Shown piece after piece: positions 1 through 10,236 of a DNA stretch of 64,000 nt. The notes beneath the pieces were generated by a model, which was given only the letters and a program-made list of their open reading frames with translations, had not been told where the DNA came from and made no database searches. Within the stretch, counting starts at the first letter, position 1; the number at the start of each line of letters is the position of its first letter. Both the position numbers and the translations under genes were made by a program. The stretch is from NCBI GenBank assembly GCA_035578175.1, contig JAQMRL010000003.1, forward strand, positions 84,269,969-84,333,968, given 5' to 3'. The DNA comes from Catonia carolina. Lineage: Eukaryota > Arthropoda > Insecta > Hemiptera > Achilidae.

Positions 1-495
1 CTTTTATTATATACATTTTAGCGCTAAAATGCATATTAAGGTTGCAATCTTAAAAAACCGTTTTTCTATGAGAGAAAAGCCTCCCCAAGAATTTCAGCAG
101 ACATGGCGCCTATCTTGTAGAGCATAAAAATTGTAGTAAATAAGGCGATTTAAAAAACAAACGTAGGAGCCGTTCTTGAGAAAATCGCAAAAAAGTGAAA
201 AATGGCACGAATAAACTACTACTTCCGGTTGACCGATTTTGATGAAAATGTTCGTGTCGGGTCTTCTCGTGGTACCTAACTTAAGTTTCAAGTTTCAAGT
301 TCGTAGATGTTCCGTTCTTAAGATATTCTGTTCAATCACACGCACACCCACACACACAGATTAATCGCTAAAAAACATGTTTTTAGGGTTCAGTGGGTCT
401 GAAAACGTGTAGATCCGGAGAATACTCGATTTCGTAAAATCGACATGAAAACAATAGCCTACTTTCCTTCCTATATATTCTCATGTAGGCAAGAG
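1..495 (-). mobile_element. HINE-A copy, cut by window start
   Basis: Reverse-oriented HINE-A copy. It ends at about 495 with the family terminus (GGCAAGAGA, read on the plus strand) and its inner part runs off the left edge. The internal CA-rich microsatellite lies at about 337-358. The small minus-strand frame at 94-291 recurs in other copies only because the DNA is shared, so I do not call it a gene. The terminus runs directly into a Jockey-like LINE fragment. Confidence 0.8.
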
Positions 496-496
496 A

Positions 497-1170
497 GAGA
501 TGATGCTATCCTGTACCGTCACGGCAGATGCCTCCGCCTCAATTGCCGCGCGCTTCAAACTCAGCTTCTAGATATCACTAGCTGGTGTCGTGTCTGGAGA
601 CTATCACTTAACCCCACAAAATGCGAAGCAATCCACTTTACACTAAAACGCAATGTTCCTCCGCCTCTACGATTGGAAGGGGAACTCCTCCCATGGCAGA
701 ACAGCGTGAAATATCTAGGGGTTGACCTAGATAAACGATTGACACTTCGACAGCACATTGACAGCAAGCTTAGCAAGGGTAGGGCCTTGTTCGCTTTACT
801 CATCCCTTTGTTCCTCTCTCCTGCATACTCCTCAAAACTGAAACTTCTGATGTACTCCTCTATCCTACGTCCTTTCCTTTTGTACGGGTCACCGGTATGG
901 TGGCCCTTTCTCTCCAAGTCCAACAAAAGACGTACTTCAGCATACCAGAACAAAGTCCTCCGGTGCATCACACAGTTCCACTATCTTATATCCAATCGCA
1001 TCATACACGAACACCTTCTCTTCCCTTCTATGGAGGACTTTATTTACAATACCTCGAAACGGCTACACGACGCTGGGAAAACTGACGGACCCCAGATCAT
1101 TCAGGACTTGTACCGACGCCTACACCCACCTGAAGTCTCTATCCCATTACCATTCCACGACTTTATCTAA
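497..1170 (+). pseudogene. Jockey-like LINE ORF2, C-terminal RT part
   Basis: An open frame of about 224 codons, stop at 1168-1170. It starts at the DD of the RT catalytic box (the usual YADD is cut at the junction). It keeps LNPTKCEAI, the VKYLGVDLD motif, the thumb LMYSSILRPFLLYGSPVWW and a C-terminal domain (QNKVLRCITQFHYLISNR) as in Jockey-clade insect elements. The endonuclease and the first RT blocks are gone, so it cannot be active. No in-frame stop has yet appeared, which suggests a fairly recent insertion. The conceptual frame extends up to 445, but those codons are HINE-A sequence. Clade placement is by motif reading. Confidence 0.75.
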
Positions 1171-1786
1171 ATTTTAGAATGACCCACTTAACAAAATTTA
1201 GAGTTGCCACATTTTTATTCTGCCCTGTATTCCTCTTATTTACCCATGCCCCTCCTACTTGTATGACTCACTCCCCCCAGTTGGTAGTTGTCCCCATGTT
1301 CCTATGCATAATCACTCCACTACGGTGAAAAGAGCCGCCATTTTAAATTAATAAACACTCAGAAGATAAAAAGGCCGGTGATTATGCCAAACTCTACCCT
1401 TTCCGTCTCCCCTGAAATCATAAACTAACCCCTACCTTAAATTATACCTTTAGTCCACGTTCAGTAAAATGCATGCCTTCCCCTCACCAAAATAATAGGC
1501 CTCCCACAAAACTGAAAAAAGGCCACTGAAAAATAAAATAAAAGAGCCGCTCTTAAATCCACTTGTCCCTTAATTTAAATTTTCCACAAATAACTTCTAA
1601 AAATAAATTACCTCCTTCTAAGTCCCAGTTCCAATGTCCCACGAACCAGAATCCTATTTCCTATTTAAACTATAAAATTCCCCCTAAATTTCTTGAGGTT
1701 GCAATTATTCTGTTATATTGTTCCCCGAGCGACCAGGTGTTCCTTAACACGATGTCGCCATCATAGGGCTTCTTAGCCCCCTCAAC

Positions 1787-1810
1787 CAGGATTCAGGATT
1801 CAGGATTCAG
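1787..1810 (+). repeat. Heptamer tandem repeat at LINE 3' end
   Basis: Three copies of CAGGATT plus CAG, placed where the LINE homology ends and unrelated sequence begins. Short tandem repeats replace poly(A) at the 3' end of some non-LTR elements, so this is probably the 3' terminus of the fragment above. Confidence 0.6.
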
Positions 1811-1813
1811 TAA

Positions 1814-2400
1814 AAACGTATCTTTATTGGGATGAAGAGTGACAGTAGTAGAATTTACTGACTCTTTTAATTAGAATGGATAACACAGATTCAGCTTCAG
1901 TTAGTTCAAACCGGGAATCACATAGGGGTGTATGATGTCCCCTCTTCTGTTTTATACAAACTCTAGAAAATTTCAAAAAGCATTATTTGAAAGGCAGGAC
2001 GGAGTTATTGTAAACAACCGAAGGTACTACAATGACACAGTTCTATTGGCATTGAGCATTAGTATTTGTAGAACATACTCGACAGTAAATGGGAGATGCA
2101 CAATTTAAATCTGAATATTAAAAAAAATCGAAGTCCTTGTATTAAGTCAGATTGTGAGAGCTCGTGTAATGCGAATGGTATGAAACTTGGACATATTTAC
2201 AAAGTTCAATACCTAGGTTGTACGTTAAATAACAATGGGGACAGTCGATACAAAAAAACTAGCGTATAATCCCAAAATTGTGGAGAATCTTGGGTAGTAA
2301 ATACCTTAAAATTTTCTGACAAATACTCTTACTTCGTACCTATGTGTTTTCAATTCTGTTTCATGGTGTAGAGGTTTGGATAATGAAATTAAGTACTTTC
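1814..2400 (+). pseudogene. Degenerate LINE reverse transcriptase fragment
   Basis: Read across several frames, this stretch follows the RT palm: LYWDEE-like start (about 1817), MMSPLLFYTNS (about 1935, the GCVLSPLLFNLY block), then YYNDTVLLA (about 2025) where active elements have YADDT. Further on are VQYLGCTLNNNG (about 2207) and VFSILFHGVEVWIMK (about 2345), equivalent to the CYVFSVLLYGVESWTL thumb of the LINE at 57130. Stops and frameshifts are numerous, so it is old. The second catalytic position is changed (YND). Confidence 0.6.
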
Positions 2401-2540
2401 AGAGGAGATAACTCTGATTAGTGTCTTTTGCACCTCTACCTCTTGGCTGACCATGTGATGAGAAACAGAACTATTTATTTTAGCCCTGCAACGAATAGAT
2501 TGAGTGTAAATAATTTGACACTACACCTGTCTGTTATGGG
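2396..2540 (+). repeat. Rep-B fragment, 3' part
   Basis: Only the last third of Rep-B is present, from AGAGGAGATAACTCTGA to the family end CTGTTATGGGCA. It lies directly after the RT fragment; the junction at about 2396 shows no TSD. Confidence 0.75.
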
Positions 2541-3860
2541 CAATTTAATGAGTGTATATTGTTAAAAATAACTCAAAACAAAAATAAAGCAACTAATGCA
2601 ATTTTATAACTTCATTTATAACAATTAAAACCTTGTGCTAATGTTAGAAAAATAAAGAATATTTATTTTAATTTATTTGGTCTACACAAAACTTCAAATA
2701 TTTTTTAAAAATAACCTTTGCTCCCCAATCCAAACCATTCATCGCCCCCCCCCCTTAAGAACCAACGATATAGTGTATGTACGAAAGTTTTTAAAATTGG
2801 ATACCAATAATATGAAAATTTTCATTTTGTGTGGTAACAATGATTTTTAAAATCACCCGAAAATGGCAGGCGTAGGTTTATGAGAACAATCATAATTTAT
2901 CCAAAATCTTATTCAAAATTTTATTCCACAGAGACTAACTTACTAAATTAAAAAAAACAAAAAGTTTTAAAAGAACAAGTATACATTATTAATATACATT
3001 AGAACGTAATGAAGGAAAAAACTAAAAACTACTACTTTATATTATTAATTTTTGAAAATTTGACAATTCAGTACTTACAAGAGAAGACTTTCTTCTGCAC
3101 GTTACCACAGATCTTAACCTACTAAACTTCCTACACAAGTAACGAAAAGCTCAAGAGTAAAAAACCCTTTGCAACACTTAATCTACAATGAGTAACACTA
3201 AGATAAGGAAATATTACTATTAAAAAAACGTACTTAAAAATCGCACTTAAGATTTTAGTCATTTCAGTAGGCTACACTAAGACACCAGTTTGTTTTAGAA
3301 GAAATAAATTATTATTATTATTTTAAGAATCTATAATATAAAAAGTATGAAATGGTATTAAATTCGTATTTACATAAGCCAATTTTAAATTAATCTCAAA
3401 TACTTAAATATAAATTTTATAGCTATTTCATAACTCAAATAGGTGTAATATTTTTTTAAATAACTTCTGTACAATGAACCACATCATTATGACTTGCATT
3501 AATTCTATTTTCAATCGACTATTTGAAATATAGATTTCGGTTTTACAATTTCAAGTGGAATTTTAAAAATTTTATTCAAAAAAATGTTTAACGTAATTTT
3601 TAATTACACAACATAATTTAGTATTGTAGTACAATTGACATCTCTTGAGAGAACGAAGCTTTAGATAAAGTTTTTTAGGTAGGAACATTAAAATGTCAGT
3701 ATGTTATCGATAATATAATTGACATTTATTTAATACAAATCTCTTTTACCAAAAGATTGTAAAGATATCCTTTTAAAATTTCTCGCAAATCTTTGACCAC
3801 GTCTGAGTTTTCTTTCAGATAATAATTATTAGGTACAATCCAGATAATAGTTGATTAGTT
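2541..3860. other. AT-rich stretch, nothing recognised
   Basis: Very AT-rich with many stops on both strands, a C-run at about 2744-2754 and no repeat family that recurs in the window. No coding, RNA or terminal-repeat signal is seen. Confidence 0.5.
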
Positions 3861-4670
3861 TGTTTTTTAGGGCATCAGCCGAAAGGCTGGTTCAAACGTT
3901 TTACTATTTTTCACCGTTGATGAGCTCTGAACGTACGCATTGCCCCCTACTCACTTTATGGACGCTTGCTCACTTCATGGGTTGCTTGTCAGCAACGTTA
4001 CCAATATCTCGTAGCTCTCGTAGCTCTGTTATATATTTCGTCAGCCATTTTTTTTTATCTTTCAATAACAATTATAACCTATGAACATACTACCAGATGG
4101 TTATATTATAAAGTATAGCGCGTTAACGCGCTCTATAATCGACGTGTTCAGTACGAGATGCAAGACACAAGTGAACTACAGAGGCTCTTATATGCATGCG
4201 CGAGTAACGTTCGTCAGGCTGATACATTCGTACAATCTGACAACGCTGGCAAACGTTCTGATTGGTCTAAATGCGTAGAATAGCAGAGCTCATCAACTGT
4301 GAAAAGCATTATAGAGGCTTCACTAAGTAAAACGAAAAGTGAAGTGGTTTACCATTGCCTTCCTAACTGAGTGAAAAGGTATGATTATCAGCATGCCTGG
4401 TACTCTAAAAATCATCTACTTTCCACCCTGCAAATGACACCTTCACTTCATTCACCAAAGGATCTGGCTGCATAATCACATAATCAATTCATTACTTTCA
4501 AACGAAATAACTCTGACTAGTGTCTTTTACACCTCTACCTCTTCTGTTCTTCAATGCTTCAATCATACAATTGGCTGACCATGTGATTAGGAACAGAACT
4601 ATTTTTTGTAGCTCTGGAACTAGCAGATCGAGTGCAAATAATTTAACACTCCATCGGCCTGTTATGGGCA
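3861..4670 (+). mobile_element. Rep-B copy split by MITE-C
   Basis: The 5' end of Rep-B (GGCATCAGCCGAAAGGCTGG) is at 3871 and its end CTGTTATGGGCA at 4659-4670; MITE-C occupies 3905-4311 between. About 10 bp of Rep-B around the CTCTAGAG palindrome are missing or altered at the left junction, so the insertion or a later repair removed some target. Confidence 0.75.
3905..4311. mobile_element. MITE-C copy 1
   Basis: An element of about 405 bp whose ends are inverted repeats of about 25 bp: TTTTTCACCGTTGATGAGCT at the left and, on the opposite strand at the right, CTTTTCACAGTTGATGAGCT. It has no coding capacity. The same sequence recurs at 52223-52604, also inside a Rep-B copy, which fixes its boundaries. 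The superfamily is not clear from the ends alone. Confidence 0.75.
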
Positions 4671-5231
4671 TACTGATTAGTTTATAACAAAAATACTTCA
4701 ATCGAATTTAACTAAATTATGACATTTGTAGATTTACGTAGCTTGACAATAATCCGAATGTCACAAAAAGGGAGGGGTAGAATGTCCAGTCATGAACATC
4801 AAGATCACAGGTTATAGAATACGGCGGTCTAAGCACTAAGCACCTGGTTAGGATGAGTTCTGATAGGTGTCCTGTACAGGCAGTTTAGTAAATGTCAAAT
4901 GGCAAGCAATGCGAAGGCAGATCTTTCAGGAAATGGGAACAGGTCGAGACCCAATCCGTGAAGAATGAAGTAGAAGATTAAACATCACCATAAACATTAC
5001 GGATTAGGTAGGACCTCCTGGCCGGTTCCAACTTCAAACTTAGTAATCTACTATTTCTTTAAGAAGTTAGGTTGCCCAACACTACGTAGGCCACGTTTTA
5101 CATTCATTGGGCATACCTTCAAAATGATGTACTGCACAACACGTGTTTAAATTTGAAAATTTTAGATCGGGACTTCTGACACTCAGTTTCGGGCACACCA
5201 GTATTTGAACGGGAACATTTTGTTTTGTTTT
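4671..5231. other. No recognised feature
   Basis: Moderately AT-rich sequence with no frame of note and no family recurring elsewhere in the window. Confidence 0.4.
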
Positions 5232-5398
5232 TGAAGTCGCGTTCACAATTTGGTTATCAGCGACTACAGTGAGTTAAGAAACTGGATAACGATGGGTTTT
5301 TCAAGTAATAATTTCCAGACCATAGTCGGGAATTGAACCCGGGACCTCCGTTTAGTAGGCTAGCACGCTAACCACTACGCCACAGAGGCGGTCGGGGA
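5232..5398 (-). mobile_element. SINE-F (tRNA-derived)
   Basis: On the minus strand the head reads CCGCCTCTGTGGCGTAGTGG, containing an A-box (TGGCGTAGTGG), followed by a B-box (GGTTCAATTCC) at about 5330-5341. The tRNA-unrelated body reaches about 5232. The head cannot fold with a matching acceptor stem, so this is a retroposon and not a tRNA gene. The clearest head in the window is at 54362. Confidence 0.8.
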
Positions 5399-6002
5399 CA
5401 ATTTTATTTTTTATGGATTCCTTGAGTATGATTTAGCGGGGAATAGTTTTATTTTTACTTCCTTTAATAAACCGTTCTTCCACAATTGAACTTAACGTCT
5501 TCCATCCTGTATTAAAAAAAACGGCATAAAAATAGTTCCACTACAAAAACTACACGAAAAATATATGTTTTCCTATTACAAGCTACAGATATAAACTACT
5601 GAATAATTTAGACAAACAGAAACAACACCTTCATCTGTAAACTATTCTTAATGAATAGCACGATGAAAATGTTAAAAACGTATTTTTTACATGTTAAAGG
5701 AGGGAACCTTTCTTCACAAAATTTGAACCTATCAGAAGGTTAATTTATCAAACAAAAAAAGGAATTCTTAACATTTACGCCTGCATACGAATAGTTGATT
5801 TATGAGCGTTTAACCTTCAGGAATTTTCTATTCGTTTTGTGTTAGTACTCTCTAGCGTGTATTAGTAGAAAAACTATTAATTTTAATGTAAATTTCTGTT
5901 GAAAAATAAGTTCCTCCAATCCAGGAAACCCAGATACAAATAAATATCTTCGGAAAACCTATTATTATTTTTTATTCGTGACTAAATTTGTGTGCTCCTG
6001 AA
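5399..6002. other. AT-rich stretch, nothing recognised
   Basis: No recurring repeat, terminal inverted repeat or coding signal was found. Confidence 0.4.
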
Positions 6003-6155
6003 TTATTTATTTTTATTTTATTTTTTGTTTTACGTCCGACTGTTTTGCAATTACTGAAGGGTGTTAGATGAAAATGAGTGATGAAAAAATGCCATACCTG
6101 ACCGGAAATCGAATCCAGGACCCTAGCGTAGAAGCCACCACTACACCACGAATTT
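6003..6155 (-). mobile_element. SINE-G, degenerate copy
   Basis: The minus-strand tail (GTCGGACGTAAAAC, at 6027-6041) matches the SINE-G tail, and the head carries a decayed B-box at about 6107. It is much more diverged than the copies at 54505 and 56655, so it is probably an older insertion. Confidence 0.55.
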
Positions 6156-6333
6156 ATTAATCGACTATTACAAACGATGTTTACAGTATTACAATATTCT
6201 AAGGTTTCAAGCTCGCACGTAAGATATCTTCTCCATAAATACGTAGCAAGAATTTTACTTTGCAGGTAGGCTTTTCATAGTTTAGTTTTCCACATAAATT
6301 CATAAAATAGATTTATGGATGCTCGTTTTTCAG

Positions 6334-6501
6334 TACCTAACCGAATGGAGGAAACAAGATCATAGATTTATGTTTGTAGAGAAGTTGAAATATTTATTTG
6401 AATTATTAAATGAAAACAAAATTCCGTTTTCATGTAGGTACAAGTTATTTCTAATTCACGTTGAAGAACATGACAGAAATATACCAAATTTATGCACTTA
6501 A
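6334..6501 (+). CDS. Candidate host exon, unknown protein
   Basis: An open stretch preceded by a good splice-acceptor signal (GCTCGTTTTTCAG, ends at 6333). It reads YLTEWRKQDHRFMFVEKLKY and continues as a charged, amphipathic sequence (about 55 residues) to TAA at 6499-6501. Composition is protein-like, unlike the AT-driven frames around it. It could be a terminal exon, or an internal exon of 104 nt ending at 6437, where TGTAG is followed by GTACAAGT, a usable donor. No repeat in the window resembles it and I do not recognise the family. A decayed LINE on the other strand starts just downstream. A chance frame or an unrecognised transposon remains possible. Confidence 0.3.
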   Translation, partial: YLTEWRKQDHRFMFVEKLKYLFELLNENKIPFSCRYKLFLIHVEEHDRNIPNLCT

Positions 6502-6529
6502 AACAATATCAAAATGCTTTCTTTCTGCC

Positions 6530-6800
6530 TCAGACCTCAGCAACACCTCATTCTTTCCAGCTGTCCAAGTGATACGAAGCATTTTTCTGTGATCTTATAA
6601 ATTCTTCAATAATATAGAAAAAGCTTGCATCTTTGAGGATCCAAACCTCTCTCTGTTCCATACGACATAATAATTGATGTCATGTTCCGTAAAAAAATTA
6701 ATTTATTTGATTTCGACGTTCTTAAAATATTAGAAGCAGCATACTTTAGAGCTCTTTGAAAAAATATTTTCAAAAGACAATCGTACATCAGAACTGCTAA
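6530..6800 (-). pseudogene. LINE RT fragment, decayed
   Basis: On the minus strand the sequence reads MTSIIMSYGTERGL (equivalent to SVLLYGVESWTL) and then RKMLRITWTAGKNEVLLRSE (equivalent to RRILRIPWTDRVTNQEVLRR of the 57130 LINE). Frameshifts separate the two blocks. It is a remnant of the RT thumb of the same lineage. Confidence 0.55.
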
Positions 6801-6924
6801 AAATGTAGACTATAGTTTACTAAGTTATTCAAAAACATTAATTTTATGTAATCTTTGGGCTTAGGACAATTTTCAGGATAAAATACGTAAAAGTTGTGAA
6901 CAATAAATAGACTACTATTCATGG

Positions 6925-7090
6925 CAGCCTCCGTGCAGTAATGGTAGCGCGCTAGCCAGCAACATGATGGTCCCGGCTTCGATTCCGGGCTAAGGTCCGG
7001 AAGTTATAACAAGCCGCAACCCACTGTTCCAGTTACATAACCAACCGTATTCGCTAATGACCAAACTGTTGACTTTAAATAAACCAATAT
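6925..7090 (+). mobile_element. SINE-F (tRNA-derived)
   Basis: The head starts at about 6928 (GCCTCCGTGCAGTAATGGTA), with a B-box at about 6976 (GCTTCGATTCC). The body ends in CTTTAAATAAACCAATA. The body agrees with the copy at 63113 over its full length, so both look full-length. Confidence 0.75.
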
Positions 7091-7351
7091 CAATAATCTA
7101 GAATTACCTTTATCAGGTTTCTTCCTCGAGTCACATCTACCACAATTACTTCCGTCTTCTTCTGTCCAAATATTTTTTCACTATCTATCTCCCAAAACCT
7201 CCTCTTGTTTTCAACTTTTCTTAACATCATCCTTATCCATTCCATTCTATATCAATTGTTGTCCTCAGTTTCCGTCTCGACATAATAGGGGCAACTGATA
7301 AAATGTTTTTAGATATTTTATGAGAAATTTTTATTTTTGATCCCTAATGTG

Positions 7352-7637
7352 AGTACGTAGCAATCTGTTCAATTAAAGACAATAAGCAACCCCATGACCC
7401 AATGAGATGAAGGTGATTAGTATGACGTGTAGTCTTGTACAGACCTAGGCGGACCATTCCTTAGAGAGTACAGTTAACCATCAAAGAACACCGGTAACCA
7501 CTGTATAGTATTCAAATCCGTACAAAAGTAACTACCTTTAATAGGATTTGAACTAGGAACCTACGTCTCTGTAAATCAGCTGTTAAAAAAACAGCTGACT
7601 CGCGGCGATAGCTTTACCACTAGACCAACCCGGCGGT
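7352..7637 (-). mobile_element. SINE-D (tRNA-derived)
   Basis: The head on the minus strand begins CCGCCGGGTTGGTCTAGTGG at 7637, with an A-box in TGGTCTAGTGG and a B-box (GTTCAAATCC) at about 7545. Between the boxes lies the palindrome CAGCTGTTTTTTTAACAGCTG. The body continues to the TATTGTCTTTAATTGAACAG tail. Confidence 0.75.
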
Positions 7638-8331
7638 TCATAAAAAGTAAATTATAAAATTTATCAAAAAAATAGAAAAGTCAACCATTGTATTTGTTAA
7701 ACATCAGTAACCTAAACACCGGAGTGTATTCTAACAAAGAAAATAAAACAAAAAGAAAATCTGTGTTAAATATTCCAGACAAGATAAGGAGGTAAAAAAG
7801 AGAGAAGAAACAGTGAAAGATGATTGTTTCACATTTTCAAAGAGGGAGAAAGAAAAGCAAGATGGTGCAGGGTTTAGGAGGCCTAAAAGTTTGAGTGACT
7901 ACTATAGGTCTTCCTTACCTTGTCCTTCAATATTCACTCCCCCAAGATCATCATAACACCATCAAAATGTAGTCTGAGGGGCTCTGGCAATAGTTTTAAC
8001 ACAAGCTAGAAACAGAAGGAACCTATTGAAGCTCACCATAAATACAAAAAACATTAAGTGTACAGGGTGCCACTAAAAAAAATTTTCTCGTTCAGGGCCA
8101 TTTTAAACTTTTCTGGAGCTCTGTTTGCATCCCATACTCTCAGTATTCTTTCACGGTATTTTTTCTTTTAACTGTCTATCAAATTATCTGTTTTGTTCTT
8201 AATGGAAGCACTTTGTGGAAGTGAGTTATCACCAGCCTCAACTTGTCTATCAAAGTCAAATGTTTAGTAAACAAAATTGGATTGTTAATATGAGCAGAAT
8301 AATATAATTAATTTCTAATAAATTTGTTATT
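7638..8331. other. No recognised feature
   Basis: AT-rich sequence without a gene, terminal repeat or recurring family that I can identify. Confidence 0.4.
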
Positions 8332-8725
8332 GTTTAGGTCAACAGCCGAAAGGGTGGTTTGAACCTCTAGAGGTTTTACTAAGTAAAACGAGGAGTGAGG
8401 TGGTTTACTATTGCCTTCCTCTCTGAGTACAAAAGTAGCTTAAGCTTGTCAGCATGCCAGGCCCTCCGAAAAGCATCTACTCTGCACCCTACAAATGACA
8501 CCTTCACTTCATTCATCCCAGGGTCTGGCTGTATAATGAAATTAATTATTTCAGAGGAGATAACTCTCACTAGTGTCTTTTACACCTCTACCTCTTCTGT
8601 TCTTAAATGTTTCAGTCATACAATTGGCTGACCATGTGATAAGAAACAGAACTATTTTTTGTAGCCCTGGAACTAGCAGATCGAGTGCAAATAATTTAAC
8701 ACTCCACCTGCCTGTTATTAGCGTA
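8332..8725 (+). mobile_element. Rep-B, near full-length
   Basis: Runs from TGTTTAGGTCAACAGCCGAA to CCTGTTATTAGCG. The first 60 bp hold three adjacent palindromes: AGCCGAAAGGGT (imperfect here), AACCTCTAGAGGTT and GTTTTACTAAGTAAAAC. The small frames in this copy are not conserved between copies. Full family evidence is given for the copy at 38232. Confidence 0.8.
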
Positions 8726-8764
8726 ATAAATTTATCAGCCCAAATTTTATCACATAGTCAGGCA

Positions 8765-8935
8765 ATTATATGAATGAGGCTTTAAAGAACAGAAGAGTTA
8801 TCAGAACTGTGTTATCTCCTCTGAGAGTAATGAATTTTTCTCTACAGCCAGACCCTGTGAAGAATGAAATGAAGATGTCATTTGTAGGGTAGAAAGTAGA
8901 TACTTATAAAAGGGATGATAAACTACCTCACTTCT
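8765..8935 (-). mobile_element. Rep-B, left half, split by LTR element
   Basis: Reverse Rep-B beginning in the GAACAGAAG block and stopping at CTTCT (8931-8935), exactly where the LTR element starts. The copy resumes after the element at 14770 with the same CTTCT. Confidence 0.8.
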
Positions 8936-9745
8936 TGTTATAGCCTTGATGGCAGGAGTTTTGAAATTAACCCAAAATAAATTGGATAAAACGATTTAAG
9001 CGGTAAGCCGACTTGTAACTGTAGGACATCAATCCACTATCAACGACTAATGGCAGATTAATGTAAACTGAAGCATAAACGACTTATTCCGGAGGACCTA
9101 GTTTCATTTAATGGCGCCAGAAACCAACGGCGGAACGACTGAATAAGCAAGATACAACGATGGAAAATACACTGAGGGAGACAAAGGTAAAACGATAAGT
9201 AGCTGCTGGAACAGCAGGACATCACTGGTCAACTCAAACACAAAATTAGAAAGCGTACAACATAATAGACTAATTCGCTTACCTGTTGAATAGTCTGAAG
9301 TGTAGCAACGGCGTCCACGCGACACGTGTCCGGGGTTCGATTCACACTGTAACTTTAATGTTTGATACGAAAACAAGAACAATTGTAAATGATTATAAAT
9401 TACACACATAAGTAAAATCACACTTGAAATGATGTATGGTACATCAGAAACGAACGAAGCATAACGACAATTGCAGAAGCGACGCCATAGGATGGCCGGC
9501 GCAGCGGAGGCACGAACAGTCTACATGCCGCAGAATCCAACCAGTGAGTGGGTTGACCGGGAAGAATGGAATGTGAGTAGAGGGAGAATGAATTACGTCA
9601 TGAACTGAGATCACCATCGGAAATCAAGACAAGTATACAGGAAGAGGCGGGAACAAGGTTATTAATACAAAATCAGTGTATTTAACGACGATAATAAAAG
9701 CGGGGAAATACGAATTACTTAACGGGGGTGCGATTGGCCTTAACA
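8936..9745 (-). repeat. 3' LTR of BEL/Pao-type element
   Basis: 810 bp, TGTTATAGCC at the left and GGCCTTAACA at the right on the plus strand. It sits exactly 5024 bp from its partner over the whole length. A 105-codon minus-strand frame (9104-9421) occurs in both LTRs, is unlike any known product and is probably chance. Confidence 0.9.
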
Positions 9746-9757
9746 TACCGCCCGCCT
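9746..9757 (-). other. Candidate polypurine tract
   Basis: The minus strand reads AGGCGGGCGGTA directly before the 3' LTR, the position where plus-strand synthesis is primed. It is G-rich, but two C residues and a final T interrupt the purines, so it is a weak tract. The core GGCGGGCGG occurs three more times upstream (9815, 9873, 10486). Confidence 0.5.
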
Positions 9758-10236
9758 AAATCGATGAAAGCGATTTACAGAAACAAAACTAGCAGAGAAG
9801 ATCGAAGAACGAAGCCGCCCGCCCTGAAACAACCAGGGGGCGGTAAACGCAGGAAGAAGACGAAGAATGAAGCCGCCCGCCCTGAAGCAACAGGGAGCGG
9901 AAAACGTAGCAAACGAAGAGTACGAAGCAAAGAAGACGACGAAGAAGAATCGAATGAAGAGAAGAACGGAGCATCTTGAGGTGGCGTGACAAACGCACGG
10001 GTTTGCCCGGCCAACGACGAACGGAACATCTTCCACGGCTCGCGCGGAAGCCAACGAGAAAGCGGAGTATCTTGATGTGATTGTCAACGAGGGTTGACAA
10101 CCAGAAGCGACGCAGAAGAAGAAACGAAGAAAGAAGACGGCGAACGAAGAAAACAAGTGAAGAACAAAAAAATGAACGAAGAACAAAACGAATGGAGATG
10201 AGTTGAGCGTGAAACGAAGTGAGAACGGCGGAGAAG
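9758..10236 (-). other. Internal non-coding part before 3' LTR
   Basis: Purine-rich on the plus strand. It contains an imperfect direct repeat of about 50 bp (about 9810-9860 and 9868-9910), each unit starting AAGCCGCCCGCCCTGAA. No trace of RT, RNase H or integrase motifs appears in any frame. This is where pol would be expected, so it marks the deletion or replacement. The open frames on the minus strand here overlap one another and show no domain. Confidence 0.6.

Larger units (their letters stand above)
497..1810 (+). mobile_element. 5'-truncated Jockey-like LINE 3' end
   Basis: The piece begins inside the reverse transcriptase (RT), continues through the end of the ORF and about 640 bp of C/T-rich 3' UTR, and stops at a short tandem repeat (1787-1810). 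5' truncation is the usual outcome of target-primed reverse transcription. The left end abuts a HINE-A terminus in a GA-rich stretch, so one may have inserted into or recombined with the other. No clear TSD is seen. Confidence 0.75.

Noticed and set aside
94..291. Recurring small frame (KIGQPEVVVYS...) in HINE-A copies at 94, 16405, 23593, 30127 and 63385
   Set aside because: The similarity is explained by shared DNA; start codons, ends and frames differ and several copies are broken. No third-position bias was evident by eye.
9104..9421. 105-codon frame present in both LTRs (9104-9421 and 14128-14445)
   Set aside because: Identical because the LTRs are identical; no domain, and it overlaps the likely promoter.
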